Part shown: one piece after another, positions 41,512 to 53,692 of the stretch | Layout: every line of letters starts with the position of its first letter | Position numbering within the stretch: position 1 is the first letter of the stretch | Assembly (NCBI GenBank): GCA_944472135.2 | Contig: OX235270.1 | Location: 81,415,168-81,479,167, forward strand | Direction of reading: 5' to 3' | From: Trichobilharzia regenti | Taxonomy: Eukaryota; Platyhelminthes; Trematoda; Strigeidida; Schistosomatidae | Length of the DNA stretch: 64,000 bases | Made by a program: the position numbers and the translations under genes | Notes under the pieces: generated by a model | The model's input: the letters and a program-made list of their open reading frames with translations, nothing else | What the model was told of the DNA's origin: nothing | Database searches by the model: none

Positions 41512-44500
41512 TATTATCTCAATCAACTGTTTGATTTGGATTTTTGTAATTACTGATCAAGTGAAGGAAAGCGATTTGTTAGTTAAGCAGATCTAAAATT
41601 AAAAGATAAGAGATATTGGCTGGTTTAGTTGTATGAAGTGATTAACACTTAGCATGCGAGCAAAAGACTAAAATATATTATGAATGCAATTACATAATTA
41701 CCTCTCTCAAACAAAACAGGAGTAATGATGATCTACTGGATGTTGATCCGTATGAGTGTGTGTATGTGTACTGTAATAGGCTATGATCAATCAACTAAAT
41801 GCACATCACTTGTTGCATTAAATCAGCTAACTGACCTATTAAATTTTTAATTAGTCACACATTGTTAATGACCATCATTTGTTTTGTTTGCGAGGAGAGC
41901 TAGGAAAGAGAAATAACTACAAGCCTTTTCGAGGTGACAAGTTGAGTTTTCTCTACAGAAAGTTTATCATAAACAGTTATCACTTTGTTTACTAGCTGAT
42001 GACTGTTTTCTAATGATTTGTTTTAATTTTAAAGAAAAATTAATTGCTCTTGTGGACAAAAATACCGTTTTGGAATCAAATAGAAATGCCTATAGATACC
42101 TCTGACGATACCATGGTGATTTGAATATGCGACGGATAATTTACTCATCAGCATTGTGACCCAGAAAAATTATTCTATGAAGAATAAAAATTTCAAATTC
42201 GAGAATTAGTTTAGTTTGAAATTACTCATCCATATTTACGGTTTCCCGTTGGTATTTCTGAACTGAACTTATCAGTCTCAATTCAGTATAAGGGCTCCTT
42301 GAACAGATACCTTGATATTATCATGATTACTAACCTCGAGTTGCCTATTTACTGGTAGTTAGCAATGAAATCCTGTTCAAGACTCGTCAGCTAGGTGTTC
42401 AAACACGTCCTGAATCCTATTACTAGCCAACATCAAACCAGAAACTTCTTATATAGTTTATATTCAGAAGGGAAGTAACAAAATATTTGTTAAACCAATC
42501 ATTGTTAAACATAACACCTCTTAAATTTGAATAGTTCTTCAATCATTACAGCTAATGGTTTTAGCTTACTTATGAAAATGATGTCGATATCGTAATCAGC
42601 TTTGTTGGAAAAACAACTACATCTTGAAAAATGTATATAAGGAAAACCTCGTTTAAAAATAAGTGGCAAAATTAGTTAGTCACTATTGAGGAATATCTGA
42701 CGAATAATGCTGAAAGCAACTAGATGGCATTGTGTTCACCTGTAGATTTATGATATTTTAATATTATTGGCTCGCAAAATATTTACATTGTACTGAAATG
42801 AACTGAATTTTCAAAACCGAACTCTCCATAAAAGTATAATAGTTTAAGTTACCACACTTCATAAAATGATGCATTAAATTAGTGAAAAAGAATCCAATAA
42901 AACCACAATAAGCAGAAATTTGTGGAGGAAAGAGTGATGAGACTAAGGATCAAAACGGATTTCGATAATCTGCAGAATCATTAATCCATACGTATACCCT
43001 TCAGAATTTGTGATCCTCCGTAATTCTAATGAGAACCCACAGTCAATGTCTACGACATAATTTGAAATTAACTAAAAGTGTTTCATCATATGATAGAACT
43101 TTTCTAACTTCTCTTCGACATTAGGCTGGTGAGATCCGTGATGTGAATCTTTACGTGTTAAATTTTGGCACATTCGACTGAATAATAACATTTATGTTCA
43201 AAATATTCTTATCATTTTGTCAATTAAGAAATTCTCTTTGATCTGTCTCTCAAAAACTTTATGAAATAATATAACCTTACAAAAGCTTGTCCGCATAATT
43301 AAATTTTTATGCACCGAGGAGGCAGCTAGACGTGTTGTGCTTAGATTAAAGCTCTGTAAGTGATCAGTTCTGAAATCACCTACAGTATAGCTTTGAATGT
43401 AGTATTATGTATCAAAATGTGAAATACGAAGTAGGAGAAGTCCTCTGTAAAAAGTGCTTTGTAATATTTAAATGATTTCGAAAAACTCACTAGGTTAGTG
43501 CCGGCATGCTATCTTTAACGTGATTTTTGAAAAGATTAACACTGTAAACAGATAATTATTATATGACCATCAATTTAAAAATCTTGACTTTCTTAATTTT
43601 TACTTTTCTAAAATACGGAAACCTGTAACGAGTCACAATCAAGCTAAGTTAAACTTTAAATCATTCATTAAGGTAGAAATGTTGAGGTTAAATATCAGAA
43701 TGAGAAAGCAAGAGCAACATTTTCGGTCTGTTGAATATTTTTGCATTTTTAGACGGCTCTTTGCCAGTTAACAGTAATTTCTATCATGAACTTCAGTATG
43801 TTTCAAGGATGAGTAAAAAATAGAGTGGTTCAAGAGAAATTCTTTGATATCATTGTCTGAAACTAATTATCATTAATCAACTTAGATATCTGTTAGAATG
43901 TCAGTCACTTATAGCGTTTTAAATAATAGCTATGTACAAACAGATAGAAGTACTTTATTTTTCCTATTCATTTTGACTCAAACATACATAATAGATTCCA
44001 ACCTGTAGTCTAAAAGAGACAAAACTTAAAGCCTAAAATGTCTAATTGCAATAAACTCCTGAAATTCCTTTCAGTAACCAGGGCAGAAGGTCATGCAGAC
44101 ATTCATGAATGTTGAATATTAAACCATTCATCCACATCTTTACAAAGAAATAATCTCGTAAACGGCTTTTGCTTGACAGCAAATTCATCGATCAGAAGTT
44201 TGAAACTTTGACTTACAAACATTTCCAGTTTGTACTACGTAATGTAAACAGTAACCCAATGAATCAATACATATAATATGCAGTTTCATCTTTTTTTATT
44301 ATGAATCACATCTGCACAAGCGTATGGGTATATCTCTTGTAGGTTGAAATTCCCATACTCATGTATTTTTCGTACTTTATTTAAGCAGAATGTGTATCAA
44401 AGGGATTCTTTCAATGTAGAAAGATCATTATGTGAAATACTTAGCACTTTATCTGAGAACAGTCGAATGTATCTTATCCAAGGGTAAGGTAAATTATCCG

Positions 44501-46613
44501 TAAGTAAACAGAACACCTTTAGTTGTTCATCAAAAGATTTTATGAGCTTTCTTCAAATATCAAAGTAATTTACATTGCAAATCAAATACCTCCTTTAAGG
44601 TCACGAGTTTTTCATTTTTTTCTTCTACAAGCAGACATTCAATAAACATACTATGTTAAGTTTGTTTTATTCTCAGCTGGGACAAGAATGTTCAGATGTC
44701 AGATAGCTTTAGCGAACCCAGCGTACTTAAACTAATAAATTTAAAAATGGTGGTTTGTATTAAAGCTCAGCAGAGCAATAAACCCTAAATAAAACTTAAA
44801 ACCATAATAACAAATAACTAGTCAATGTGTATCTACCTGATGAAAGCAATAAATCCAGTGAATAACAGAAAAACAAACTTCACTATTACTCAAACAAAAA
44901 GATGTATTATTTCCATGTATTATTTAAGGCTATTAGGTGATGCATATGATAGAATTCACTTAGTACTATCAATAATCACATTCAATTTAACTGCTAACAA
45001 CGTACGCTTAAACTGTAGACTTAACATCTATATAGGCGTAACCCGTAGAGTTTACAATTCACCGTTTAACTGGTTATCATCTAAACCACGTATAATGTAC
45101 ATAAACATTCAAGTTAGCAATCATCACCTCTAAGTTAAGAATATTTCTATCAGTAACGTTTTGTTCTAAAGTACTTTCTTTAGTTATTATTAAAAATGAC
45201 AACAAATTTATCATGGGTGAAGAATGCAGTCCTTTGAATTGGCTGCGAATAAATAAAAACTAAAAGTTTAAAACTTTGTTTTCTGTTTATGTTCCAGGAT
45301 GAAAATGTCAACTTCCCACGCGATGTTATTTCGTAAGCATACAAAAGCATAATAATAAATTCCTTAAACCTAGAAGTAATGTTAAGTAATTTAAGTGACG
45401 TCCAAACTGACGGTAAGAGATAATATCAGTCGTTATTGTCTTCATTCTTCACCAATAACACCAATCATTACTCCATTCTCAAAAATCAGCTACTCTACAT
45501 AAGTATTCAAGAGACTCAGCCGTTGACAGATTGTCACTTAATAGTTTATTGGTTTCAGTTATCTCAACAGTTAGCCAGAAGTCACTGCAAGACAAGTGTT
45601 TACAACACTTTGGTGTACATGTAGTTGTTTGGATATAGCGTTCACCGAAATTAATTCGTTGTGTTTTCCGAAAAGTTCATTACTGAGGACTCTGCATTGA
45701 CAATAATAATAATAATTTACTTTATTCCAAAAGCAGTTTTTATAATACAGAATGGAATTCTCAGCATTTGTCACAATACCGAATCTGATTTACTTAAAAT
45801 ATGAATAAAATTAAAAATTAAAACAAAAGTAACCAGAGGAATTTGTCCACGTTTACGATATAAAATCAAAAATATTCGAAGCACGAATTGAGAATATTAA
45901 ATATAATAATAACAGTGAGTTTGTTTCAAACAGTATTGTCGATTCAGTATGGAAATTTTAGCATGTTATTATAGAGTATTGAATATAATATTCTGTTGAT
46001 ATAGTGTAGTGAGGGGAAATACAAGATAAACAGTGGTAACACAGCTTAAACGATGTTCACACTTATGAAAAATAAATAAAAACAAAAAATTGAGAGGATT
46101 ATAAATATAAGAAATAGAATAACAATAAAGCTTGATGTTATAAGGGTTGAAGAAATGGTTTGTTTAGTAGTGCGAAGAAGGTTAGTTAATTCATGCCTGA
46201 CACCATTTTCATCACAAAAAGTACGTGCCAAATATGGTATAGTGGAATTTTTATACTTAGACGCATGTGCATAAATTCTTCTGAAAAGACTTCTTGTTTT
46301 ACCTGAGGAGACACAAGGTTGGAGCTGCAGGTAGAGTGAGTGCTCAGAGTCTGACAAAATTCCTTTAGCAAATATGTTACACGACACGAAGTGCCTGTCA
46401 GTGACAGTGTCAATGATATGGCCCAATGGGATACCACTCGTCCTACTGACAGTCCTCAGAGTTCTATGAAGTATGACATAGTCTTTTTTAAGCAACCCAA
46501 GAAAGAATAAGCAAGGGTGAACAGTAAAGAAGAATAGGTAAAACACACGAGTTGACAAACTGTAAGAGGAGCGTTGATATAAGAATAAAACTTTTGCACT
46601 GCGGTAGAGTGTA

Positions 46614-46752
46614 ATTCCATTATGGGTAAATTTTTTTTTGATAAAGTCTCACAGTGTTATACAGTAATGTTTACTGATGACGTTTCGAGCACAATTTATT
46701 GCTCATAATCATATCAAGGTAATCACACGACTTCCTAAATTCATTTATATAG
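46614..46752 (+). repeat. Left inverted arm of the GIY-YIG element
   Basis: 139 bases from ATTCCATTATGGGTAAATTT to TAAATTCATTTATATAG. It pairs with 47350-47488. Differences include ATTTTTTTTT versus ATTTTGTTTT, TACTGATGA versus TACTAATGA, and one transition in the CACGACTTCC stretch. Confidence 0.9.
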
Positions 46753-47425
46753 TTCCATTGTTTTTCTCTTGATTTTCACTTGATTTGATTGATAATAGTA
46801 TTTTCCATATTTCAGGTATGAGTGACGAGTCATTCCTATTGCATGTGTTGGGTGTAGACTCGATGAACAAGGATTCAGTAATCAACCTCTCTCTCCACCT
46901 ACCTAGATTTCCTTTTAGAATTTTAACCCTCTCCCACCCTATTGTGTGGTTGTGTGTTAGCGCATGCATTGCAATTGCTGAGCTTTTTTCTAAATTACTT
47001 ATCTTCTCGGGGTCAACCATTCTTACCTTAGCTAAATTCTTATGCTCTGACAATCTGACTACCCCTGACCTACTAGTTTGACCTATGTAGTTGACCTCGC
47101 AGTCATTGCATGGTATTTTGTAAATAATATTATTTTGTCTAATTGGGTCAACTGGGTTTTTTAACCTACAGAGCTTGTCCCTGAGTGAGTTTGTAGGTTT
47201 AAATGCCACCCTAATTCCTATTTTATTCAGAATCCTACATAGTGTCTCAGATGTCCCCTCTTTATATGGTATAACTGTGGATGACTTAAATTCTTTCTTA
47301 TTTATGTTATTATTACTAGTTTCACAATTATTTTTATTTTGTTTTTGGCCTATATAAATGAATTTAGGAAGTCGTGCGATTACCTTGATATGATTATGAG
47401 CAATAAATTGTGCTCGAAACGTCAT
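46745..47425 (-). CDS. Stand-alone GIY-YIG endonuclease ORF of a PLE
   Basis: A 226-codon uninterrupted frame. Residues 1-26 (MTFRAQFIAHNHIKV, then RLPKFIYIG) are encoded by the inverted terminal arm itself, so the start codon comes from the repeat. Residues about 50-95 are the PLE linker (STVIPYKEGTSETLC, IGIRVAFKPTNSLRDKL). The nuclease follows: IIYKIPCNDCEVNYIGQTSR (GIY and YIG motifs near 100-118), then RLSEHKNL, HALTHNHTIGW and the catalytic-acid region WRERLITESLFIES near 192. It ends at a TAA in the other arm. All recognisable GIY-YIG residues are present although the RT is gone. Expression is unknown. It could be a chance open frame in a young 5'-truncated copy. Confidence 0.75.
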   Translation of the reverse strand: MTFRAQFIAHNHIKVIARLPKFIYIGQKQNKNNCETSNNNINKKEFKSSTVIPYKEGTSETLCRILNKIGIRVAFKPTNSLRDKLCRLKNPVDPIRQNNIIYKIPCNDCEVNYIGQTSRSGVVRLSEHKNLAKVRMVDPEKISNLEKSSAIAMHALTHNHTIGWERVKILKGNLGRWRERLITESLFIESTPNTCNRNDSSLIPEIWKILLSIKSSENQEKNNGTI

Positions 47426-47488
47426 TAGTAAACATTACTGTATAACACTGTGAGACTTTATCAAAACAAAATTTACCCATAATGGAAT
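47350..47488 (-). repeat. Right inverted arm of the GIY-YIG element
   Basis: The complement of the left arm, from CTATATAAATGAATTTAGGA to TTACCCATAATGGAAT. It contains the ATG used by the endonuclease ORF. Confidence 0.9.
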
Positions 47489-48909
47489 GTAAGAGGAGCG
47501 GTTGCGTTATGCCTGAGTGCCTCAACTTCTTAATGTAAAAAGTCAGACGAAATATTCTTTTAGAAATCGCTAAGACATGGGAAGACCAGGATAGGTCAGA
47601 AGAAAGAATTAATCCAAGATACTTAACTTCAAACTTGATTTCTATATCACTATCATCAATTTTGCGAGGGTAATAGGAACCAACGGCTTCATTTAACTTT
47701 CATATGCATCGGAAACTGAAATTAACAGTCTGACATTTGGAAGGATTTAGTTTAAGGCCGTTACGCGAAGACCATTTGCTAATCCCTGATAGAAAGCTGT
47801 TCATCTTAGTACAGTCTAGCTGGGAGTTAACAGACGTTGAAATAGTTAGATCATCTGCATTCTTAACAAAGTTCATTTCATCAGAGTCATGCAAGAAGAA
47901 AGAAAACAGAAAAGGAGGAAGAACAGCGCCCTAAGGGACACCAGCCTCAGTAAGCAAAGAAGTGGACAACTGACATACAGTGTACTGCTTTCTTCCTGAA
48001 AAATAAGAATGCAGCCATTTGACAACCCAACAATCAGTTTGAGTTTCAGAAAGTTTATTTAACAAAATGTCCCTAGGTACTGAGTCGAAGCAGATGTGTA
48101 ATCTAGGAAGGTGCATCGAACAAATTTAGCCCCCTTGCCTAATCTGGAGACAATGTTATGGTACAAGACTGCAACTGCATCTAAAGTACTTCTACTGTGT
48201 TTATAAGCGAATTGTTTGGGATCGTTAAAGGCTTTAAGTGAAAGTTGAAGATTAAGTAAGAGTAACTTTTCCGTAGCTTTTAGAAAAGGAGACGTAAGAG
48301 CAGTAGGTCTAAATTTAAAACATGTTCCAGTAGACGAATCAGATATAGGTACAATTTTGATCTCCTTCCAAACGGCTAGCAAGACATTTCTGGAAAAAGA
48401 TATGATACACTGAAAAGTAACTCTGAGTAAGAAGTCGTGGACGTATGTTTCGTGCTATGTGGAATTCATTAGAAAGGTGTATTGGCTATCTTCAGGAAAC
48501 TTATGATTTTTTCAAGATCAGGATATGCTATATAGGTGTAATGAATGTTATACAACAGCTGTAGCTTAGTTGTTATGACGAATCGGGATTTCCTCGATAT
48601 TTTTGTGGGCAAGAGTTTGTCTTTCTGTCAATATCCAGGCTAAAACCTTGTTTGAAAAAGTTATTTCTATCTAATCGTTGATAAAAATGGGCAAACATTG
48701 AACAGACAAAAGTCGAGACAAAAAAGACAAACATTTGATTAGCAAACAAGACTTCATCAAGGGGTAACAACACTGAGAAACAAAGCTGATGGAAGAAAGA
48801 ATAAAGAGCAGCAGCCAGTGAATTGTTATAATGATAGGAGAGATATAGAAATGGTCAAAAGTGTTCATTTAATATTTTAAGCTGTAGAATAATAAACTAT
48901 TAACTTCAA

Positions 48910-48960
48910 GCCACTAGCCTGAAGCCCTATGTTCCACTGGGAGCGTAAGGGAATAAAATA
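48910..48960 (+). mobile_element. SINE family A / RTE 3'-tail fragment
   Basis: CTAGCCTGAAGCCCTATGTT then CCACTGGGAGCGTAAGGGAATAAA match the 3' tail shared by family A SINEs and the RTE LINE. This is a severely 5'-truncated copy, so its parent (SINE or LINE) cannot be told apart. Confidence 0.6.
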
Positions 48961-51582
48961 TGAAAATAGTAATAATCGAATAAACCATTGGATTTTTAAT
49001 GCACTGCCGTGAAAATGAGAAGAAACAAATAAAACTATTACACAAATTATTCATGAAGAACATCAATGCACACGGGATATATCAATTTGTGCACTGTCAT
49101 ATGATGAAGGGCTGCAAAAGTATCTTACATACATAATATATATATATATATATATGGGCGGTAAATAACATGGGCCAGTGAATAATGTATTTATTTATTC
49201 AGAGTGGTTATCCGTAGATTTCTACTAGTGTAGAAATAGTTATTTCTTTTAATTTCGTCATTCAAGCATGAGGATTGTCCTAATATAACCTAATTAACAA
49301 GGCATTAATCTTAATCAGAATAATTTAATTGTTCATTATCCAAGTTCACTAAAGAACCCGCTATATATATATATACGGATTACCAAGTAAAACACATTTC
49401 TTAAAGTACTAGGTTATGTGAATTCCTCAAAATTCTTATTTTACATAAACCAAAATCGGTAAAGTAAATTGCACTGCTAATGGTCTATGGACTAAGTAAG
49501 ACTAATGTGTTCTATCTAATTCATTAAGACTGTATTCCGGAGGATCTTAGTGTCTATTGAGGTAGTTCAGATTTTCACTCACACTTACTTCTGCAAACAG
49601 GATTAATAAATGAACTTTCGAAAAATACTGAACGTTGAAGCATTCATACCGAAAATAAGCATATGACGGTCTAAGACAATAATATAGTGGTTCGTATTTG
49701 ATTCACTCTTTTGTCCCTGATATAGGTGAGGTGAACGGAAACAATAATGAACTGGCAAATTATGGATTACCACTCATTCTGTATGGTTAATTAAGAATGA
49801 GAGGCATGATTTCAAGCCCATTACATTGTATTGTATCGTATCATTGTTTATTTTAACAGAATTCATAAAATCATAAGTGAGAAAGTTGTATAAACGTCTT
49901 TCATTTACTACTTCATTAATTATGAATGAACTGAAAACTCGAGTGAACATAACAAAGCTTATATGCAATTAAAATCCATGACCTCTTTTACCACCCTTCG
50001 ATTTTTTTTAAAGTTACAGGGATTGTGTGAAATTCAAAATGTTTTAGGTTGCAAACCCAAAAATAACTAAACTGTCAAGAAGCATTAAACCACCTCTCCA
50101 CGTATATTTATGGAAAGATGATAGACTGTCTGACTACTTCTTCACTGTGAAACATTAGTGTATTTGTATTAGCCGTATAAAAATAAGCGGAAAAACACTG
50201 ATAAATCTGGACTTCAGAAGAAGTGGCTTCCAGTAGTTACTTAAAAATTATTGAGCACCTATTCTAACTAATTTCCCGTGTACATAAAAACAGTTTCAAA
50301 CAGTTTTAAGCTGAGATTAGTTAGGAACTACTGAAAACAAGGTAACATTGAACACCGATTGGAGACCTCATATTAGCACCTAACAGCAGCAATATGCAAG
50401 ACAGAATTCGAGACAGTCAGATTTATAGGTAAACATGTTGAGTAGACATTCCTAATGAACATTCTGCAGTTCTTTCAGCTGGTCAGAAACTACAAGCATT
50501 ATCTAGTGTGATTGTTTATTAACTCTTCAGGCATCAGAGTCCTGTAGACAGCCACTAATAAGTAACAGAAAATATGGAACACTAGATTCAAAGGCATTAA
50601 GTGAATGAAAAGATGCTTACCAGAACACTAAAACTCAAGATTATATCTGACACGCGTCCAGACCCACACTGCTTAGGTCTGTCGAGGAAGTATGGAAGAG
50701 GTGTTTAAACCCACTACAGTAACTAATTTTTTGATTATTCTCAAGACAACGTTAATCTCTGATGATAACTACTTTAAACTCAGTTGAAAGTCTACAGACT
50801 TCCTAACTATACATGTTTTACATGTTCTTTCCTTGCGAAGTTAAGTACCGTGGAAGTACAATTTCATGAATACATGCGTCTATTTTACCAATTTTCCAAA
50901 TAACTTTATAATGAATAGACTGTGAATTTGAAACAAAAATGATTGACAGTGTTACTAAAAATATCTTAAAGATGCGCTCTTTGCAATTTTTTAATCATTT
51001 CTAGATAAATATTTTCTCATAAACAATGAAAAATATTCATAGTAATAATTCAGATGAAGAAACAAAACGTGAAAGAAAAGTGTTTGTATCAGGGTTCACT
51101 ATTTACATAGAATAGTCGCAGAAAACATAGGATACAAAGGCAGCTGGAACAGCTAATGAATACCAAGCTAAATGGAAAATCATTAAGCCCTAAATCCCCG
51201 AAGCCCTACCCTTCTGAATTATCATGATACATCTCATTCGCTAAGTTTATCTAATCTTTCTTGTTAGTCTGATACTATTGTAAACTTTAATCAGTAACCA
51301 GAACGACAAAGACAAAATGTCCTTCGTCAAAAGTGGCTCCCGGAGTTATGCCCTGTTCTATGAAGGAGAAAAAGAATACAGGATGACCCATATTGATAGT
51401 TATCAAGCTTATGTATAAGCCCCGAAGACTGAGGGTTATTTCAGAAAAACTTTGGGTTCATATACACTAACGTTTGCAGAATAAGATGGAATAGCCACTT
51501 ATTTCACCCTGACTCTCAACGCTATCTGTGTATATATGAATGACAAAGAATTTAGATGTTCAATAATAATGCCAATTTTCTA

Positions 51583-51847
51583 AGTGTTGGTTTGCAGGGA
51601 TTGCATTGGTTACAAGATTTCATCATAAGTTGATATAGGTCAAAGAACTATTGCAAAACCTAGGAGTACTGGATAACTGTTTCGTCCTCGTTTGGGATTC
51701 TTCGTCAGCACGCACCCACTGGGGCTCGGACCCTAGACCTCCCGGTTACGGGATGAGCTCAAAATGTAACGCGACTACTAGCGAACGTCAACTGAGACTA
51801 TTTCTTCTCACATCCGACCTGCTGTACCCCATTGGTCATGACTTTGT
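51583..51847 (-). mobile_element. Hammerhead-type SINE (Sm-alpha-like), copy C
   Basis: On the minus strand: leader GGGGTACAGCAGGTCGGATG, tRNA-like region with GGGTCCGAGCCCC as B box, and a hammerhead block near 51668-51712 (GTGCTG, ACGAAGA, ATCCCAAACGAGGAC, GAAAC, AGTTATC, CAGTAC). Stem I, stem II and GAAAC remain, but the CUGAnGA core is ACGAAGA and the GTC cleavage site is ATC. The tail ends CTTATGATGAAATCTTGTAA. It lies about 190 bp from copy D in opposite orientation. Confidence 0.75.
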
Positions 51848-52039
51848 TGACCAGTTGCAAACATTTTATTGTCCTTCTAAAGACATTGAATGCACTTAAA
51901 CCAACCAGCTAAACAAACACAACAAACCAGTCACAAACGCTTAGTTAACAGCTTGGTTCTTCTAAAAATTTGGAGACTGTTATCGAATATACCTACGCAT
52001 CGAAGAAGACATTGCGAAGTGACCGCAGAATTTAGAATT

Positions 52040-52263
52040 CATGGATCAATGGATCGAGTCCCAGTGGTTGAATGGTCTACGAGCTCGCCTTGTAACCAGA
52101 AGGTCCTGGGTTCGAACCTCAGTGTGTGCGTGCTGCTGAGGAGTCCCAGACTAGGACAGCTGTCCATTACTTCCAGGTTTTCCAATGGTTCTGTAACTGA
52201 TGTCAGCTCATGATGAAATCCTTCAACCAATCAAACAAAATCCTTACAAAACCAATACTTGAA
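52040..52263 (+). mobile_element. Hammerhead-type SINE (Sm-alpha-like), copy D
   Basis: A box region AGTGGTTGAATGGTCTACGA and B box GGGTTCGAACC are followed by a hammerhead: stem I GTGCTG (52130-52135) pairing with CATTAC, core CTGAGGA (52136-52142), stem II GTCC/GGAC (52143-52146, 52154-52157), then AGCTGTC with the expected GTC cleavage triplet. The GAAAC block between GGAC and AGCTG is cleanly absent, five bases short of copies B and C. The tail runs GATGTCAGCTCATGATGAAA to CAATCAAACAAAATCC and ends near ACCAATACTTGAA. Confidence 0.8.
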
Positions 52264-53160
52264 AATGCGGAAGAGTGGGTTAATATTCATTCACGAAAAT
52301 CAAGTCATCTCGATAAATCCATATACTAAAATGAAATTTCGTTTCAATGTTGGACAACTAATGAACTTTTTAGCGCTATTTATCTACTTACTGATCAGGA
52401 AATAAATAATGCTTTATGATTGTGTACGATATCAAAAAAATTTGTTTTATTATTGAGTTACACTGTATCACGGTATTTAAATTCTACTCTTATATCCTTG
52501 ATGTTTAGTTACGAGATGAATATATATATATATATATGCACCTGAACTCATTGAGAGAAGGGTCAAGGTCAAGATTTCCAGTAATCATTTAAACTGTTTT
52601 ACATGGCCGTATAGATTTTATGTGTCTGAGTAGCTGACTACAAAAAACAAAAACAAAAGAAGAAAAACACCTACAACTTTTCTGTGTGTGAGTGTATGTG
52701 TGTACTGTAGTGGAATGTGAAATAAACAAAATTTCTAAGGTGTTCAAAATGCACATTATTGATTATACGATAATTTACACAATATAGATAACCAGGTGGC
52801 TGTATCTAATATTCTCTCTGATTGTGGAATTAGAATACTCTAAACAACAGCCAACAACAATCATTGTAGCAACTGAGGTACATAAATCAGTCTGATGATC
52901 CACTGAAGTGCAATCTGTAAATAAGTGAGTTTCAGAAATGAACTTAGCGCAGAATTGCAGCAGTTTAAGTCGTTACACTCCATAAAACACAAAAAGAAAA
53001 ATAAGTTCTGATGCACTATGATGAGTAGAAATGTACAGCTGAAAGAATGGTAACATGGAAAAATATGAGGATTAAATAGGTCTGGGAGATTACAAAGATT
53101 GAATTCATCTGTGCTATTGAGTACAGTTTTGAGCTATATCACTAATAGTCTCTAACCATT

Positions 53161-53180
53161 GGTTTTAACCATTCCAAGGA
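53161..53180 (-). other. 3' limit of the decayed LINE fragment
   Basis: The minus-strand GGTTAAAACCAATGGTTAGA resembles AAAAACCAATGGTTGGAAAC at 12515-12535 in the other copy, which fixes this end of the alignment. Confidence 0.5.
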
Positions 53181-53440
53181 CCCGAACCAGGTAGTCTTCA
53201 CCTCCTGACATGACTTAGACCAACTGTCAAAGATTTCACAGGCTGATGCCAGGTTTTGGATTGACCAGCCTTAACACTTTTCAAAAGTAATCTAACTTAA
53301 GCTAACATTTTTCAATACAGAAAAGTGGCTCATCATGCGTAACACGTGTCCTAGCCATCTCAGTCGATATAGCTTCATAACCTCATCGATTGACTTACCC
53401 TCATTACCTAACGCTCTACTCCTAACCTTGAGAGTATTCA
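53161..53440 (-). pseudogene. LINE (RTE-like) C-terminal fragment, decayed
   Basis: The minus-strand reading RSRALGNEGKSIDEVMKLYR then LRWLGHVLRMM corresponds to RRVLGKEEKSIDEAVKLHRL in the 12.2 kb copy. Downstream, decayed LTLVSLSHVRR-like, PGSGPWNG-like and NQWLET-like segments follow. A family A SINE begins 15 bp away on the other strand. Confidence 0.7.
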
Positions 53441-53454
53441 TCAGATTATACTAG

Positions 53455-53692
53455 TGTGCATCGGTGGCACAGCAGTAGGATGCTTGTCAATCACGCATGT
53501 GGTCTGGAGTTCGATCCCCAGCTGACGCACCTCTTTACCTCGCCAAACCAGTGATAAGACTGGTAGAGGAGGAAGGTTGGGCATGAGGCTAGCAACCCCA
53601 CCCCGTAAAAATAAACACCACTGCCACCGAAACTTCGAGCCTCTAGCTTGAAGCTGTGTTACAATTGGAAAGTAAAGGATTAAAAAAAGATT
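53455..53692 (+). mobile_element. tRNA-headed SINE, family A, well preserved
   Basis: A box CGGTGGCACAGCAGTAGGAT and B box GAGTTCGATCCCC, with body GAGGAGGAAGGTTGGGCATG, AAATAAACACCACTGCC and GAAACTTCGAGCCTCTAGCT. The tail is diverged (GAAGCTGTGTTACAATTGG). Confidence 0.85.

Larger units (their letters stand above)
46574..47487 (-). mobile_element. Inverted-repeat-flanked Penelope-like element carrying only GIY-YIG
   Basis: A 914-bp insertion into the CR1-like LINE, flanked by a perfect 13-bp target duplication TGTAAGAGGAGCG (46561-46573 and 47488-47500). It has 139-bp inverted repeats at 46614-46752 and 47350-47488 with few mismatches, around one complete 226-codon endonuclease frame. In the orientation of the ORF the 3' end runs past the repeat by about 40 bp (CTCTACCGCAGTGCAAAAGT then TTTATTC). 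The repeat contains a hairpin (GAGCA...TGCTC) followed by GAAACGTCA, as in PLE hammerheads. The whole RT part is missing. An extra inverted copy of the terminal repeat upstream of a 5'-truncated PLE body is a known PLE insertion form. Confidence 0.85.
45700..48405 (-). pseudogene. CR1-like non-LTR retrotransposon, 5' truncated, split by a PLE
   Basis: Minus-strand RT reading from about 48405: VWKEIKIVPISDSSTGTC, FRPTALTSPFLKATEKLLLL, DPKQFAYKHSRSTLDAVAVL and CTFLDYTSA (motif A). After a frameshift come DSVPRDILLNKLSETQ and WVVKWLHSYFSGRKQYTV. Motif B reads AGVP-stop-GAVLPPFLFSFFL and motif C FVKNADDLTI, with the aromatic of YADD changed to Asn. NGLKLNPSKCQTVNFSF follows. After a PLE inserted at 46574-47487 the reading resumes with HNATAPLTVCQLVCF, frameshifts, then PLGHIIDTVTDRHFVSCNIF and IPYLARTFCDENGVRHEL. 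The 3' tail GGAATAAAGTAAATTATTAT lies at 45703-45730. The motif B stop, the NADD change and frameshifts show it is dead. Clade is judged by eye (CR1/Jockey-like). Confidence 0.8.

Noticed and set aside
46046..46558. 170-codon minus ORF as a host gene with hydrophobic ends
   Set aside because: The middle is the LINE C-terminus; the hydrophobic ends come from frameshifted or non-coding flanks.
46668..46690. Plus-strand CTGATGACGTTTCG read as a hammerhead core
   Set aside because: It is the complement of the ATCAG and GAAACGTC portions on the other strand; no GAAA follows in the plus sense.
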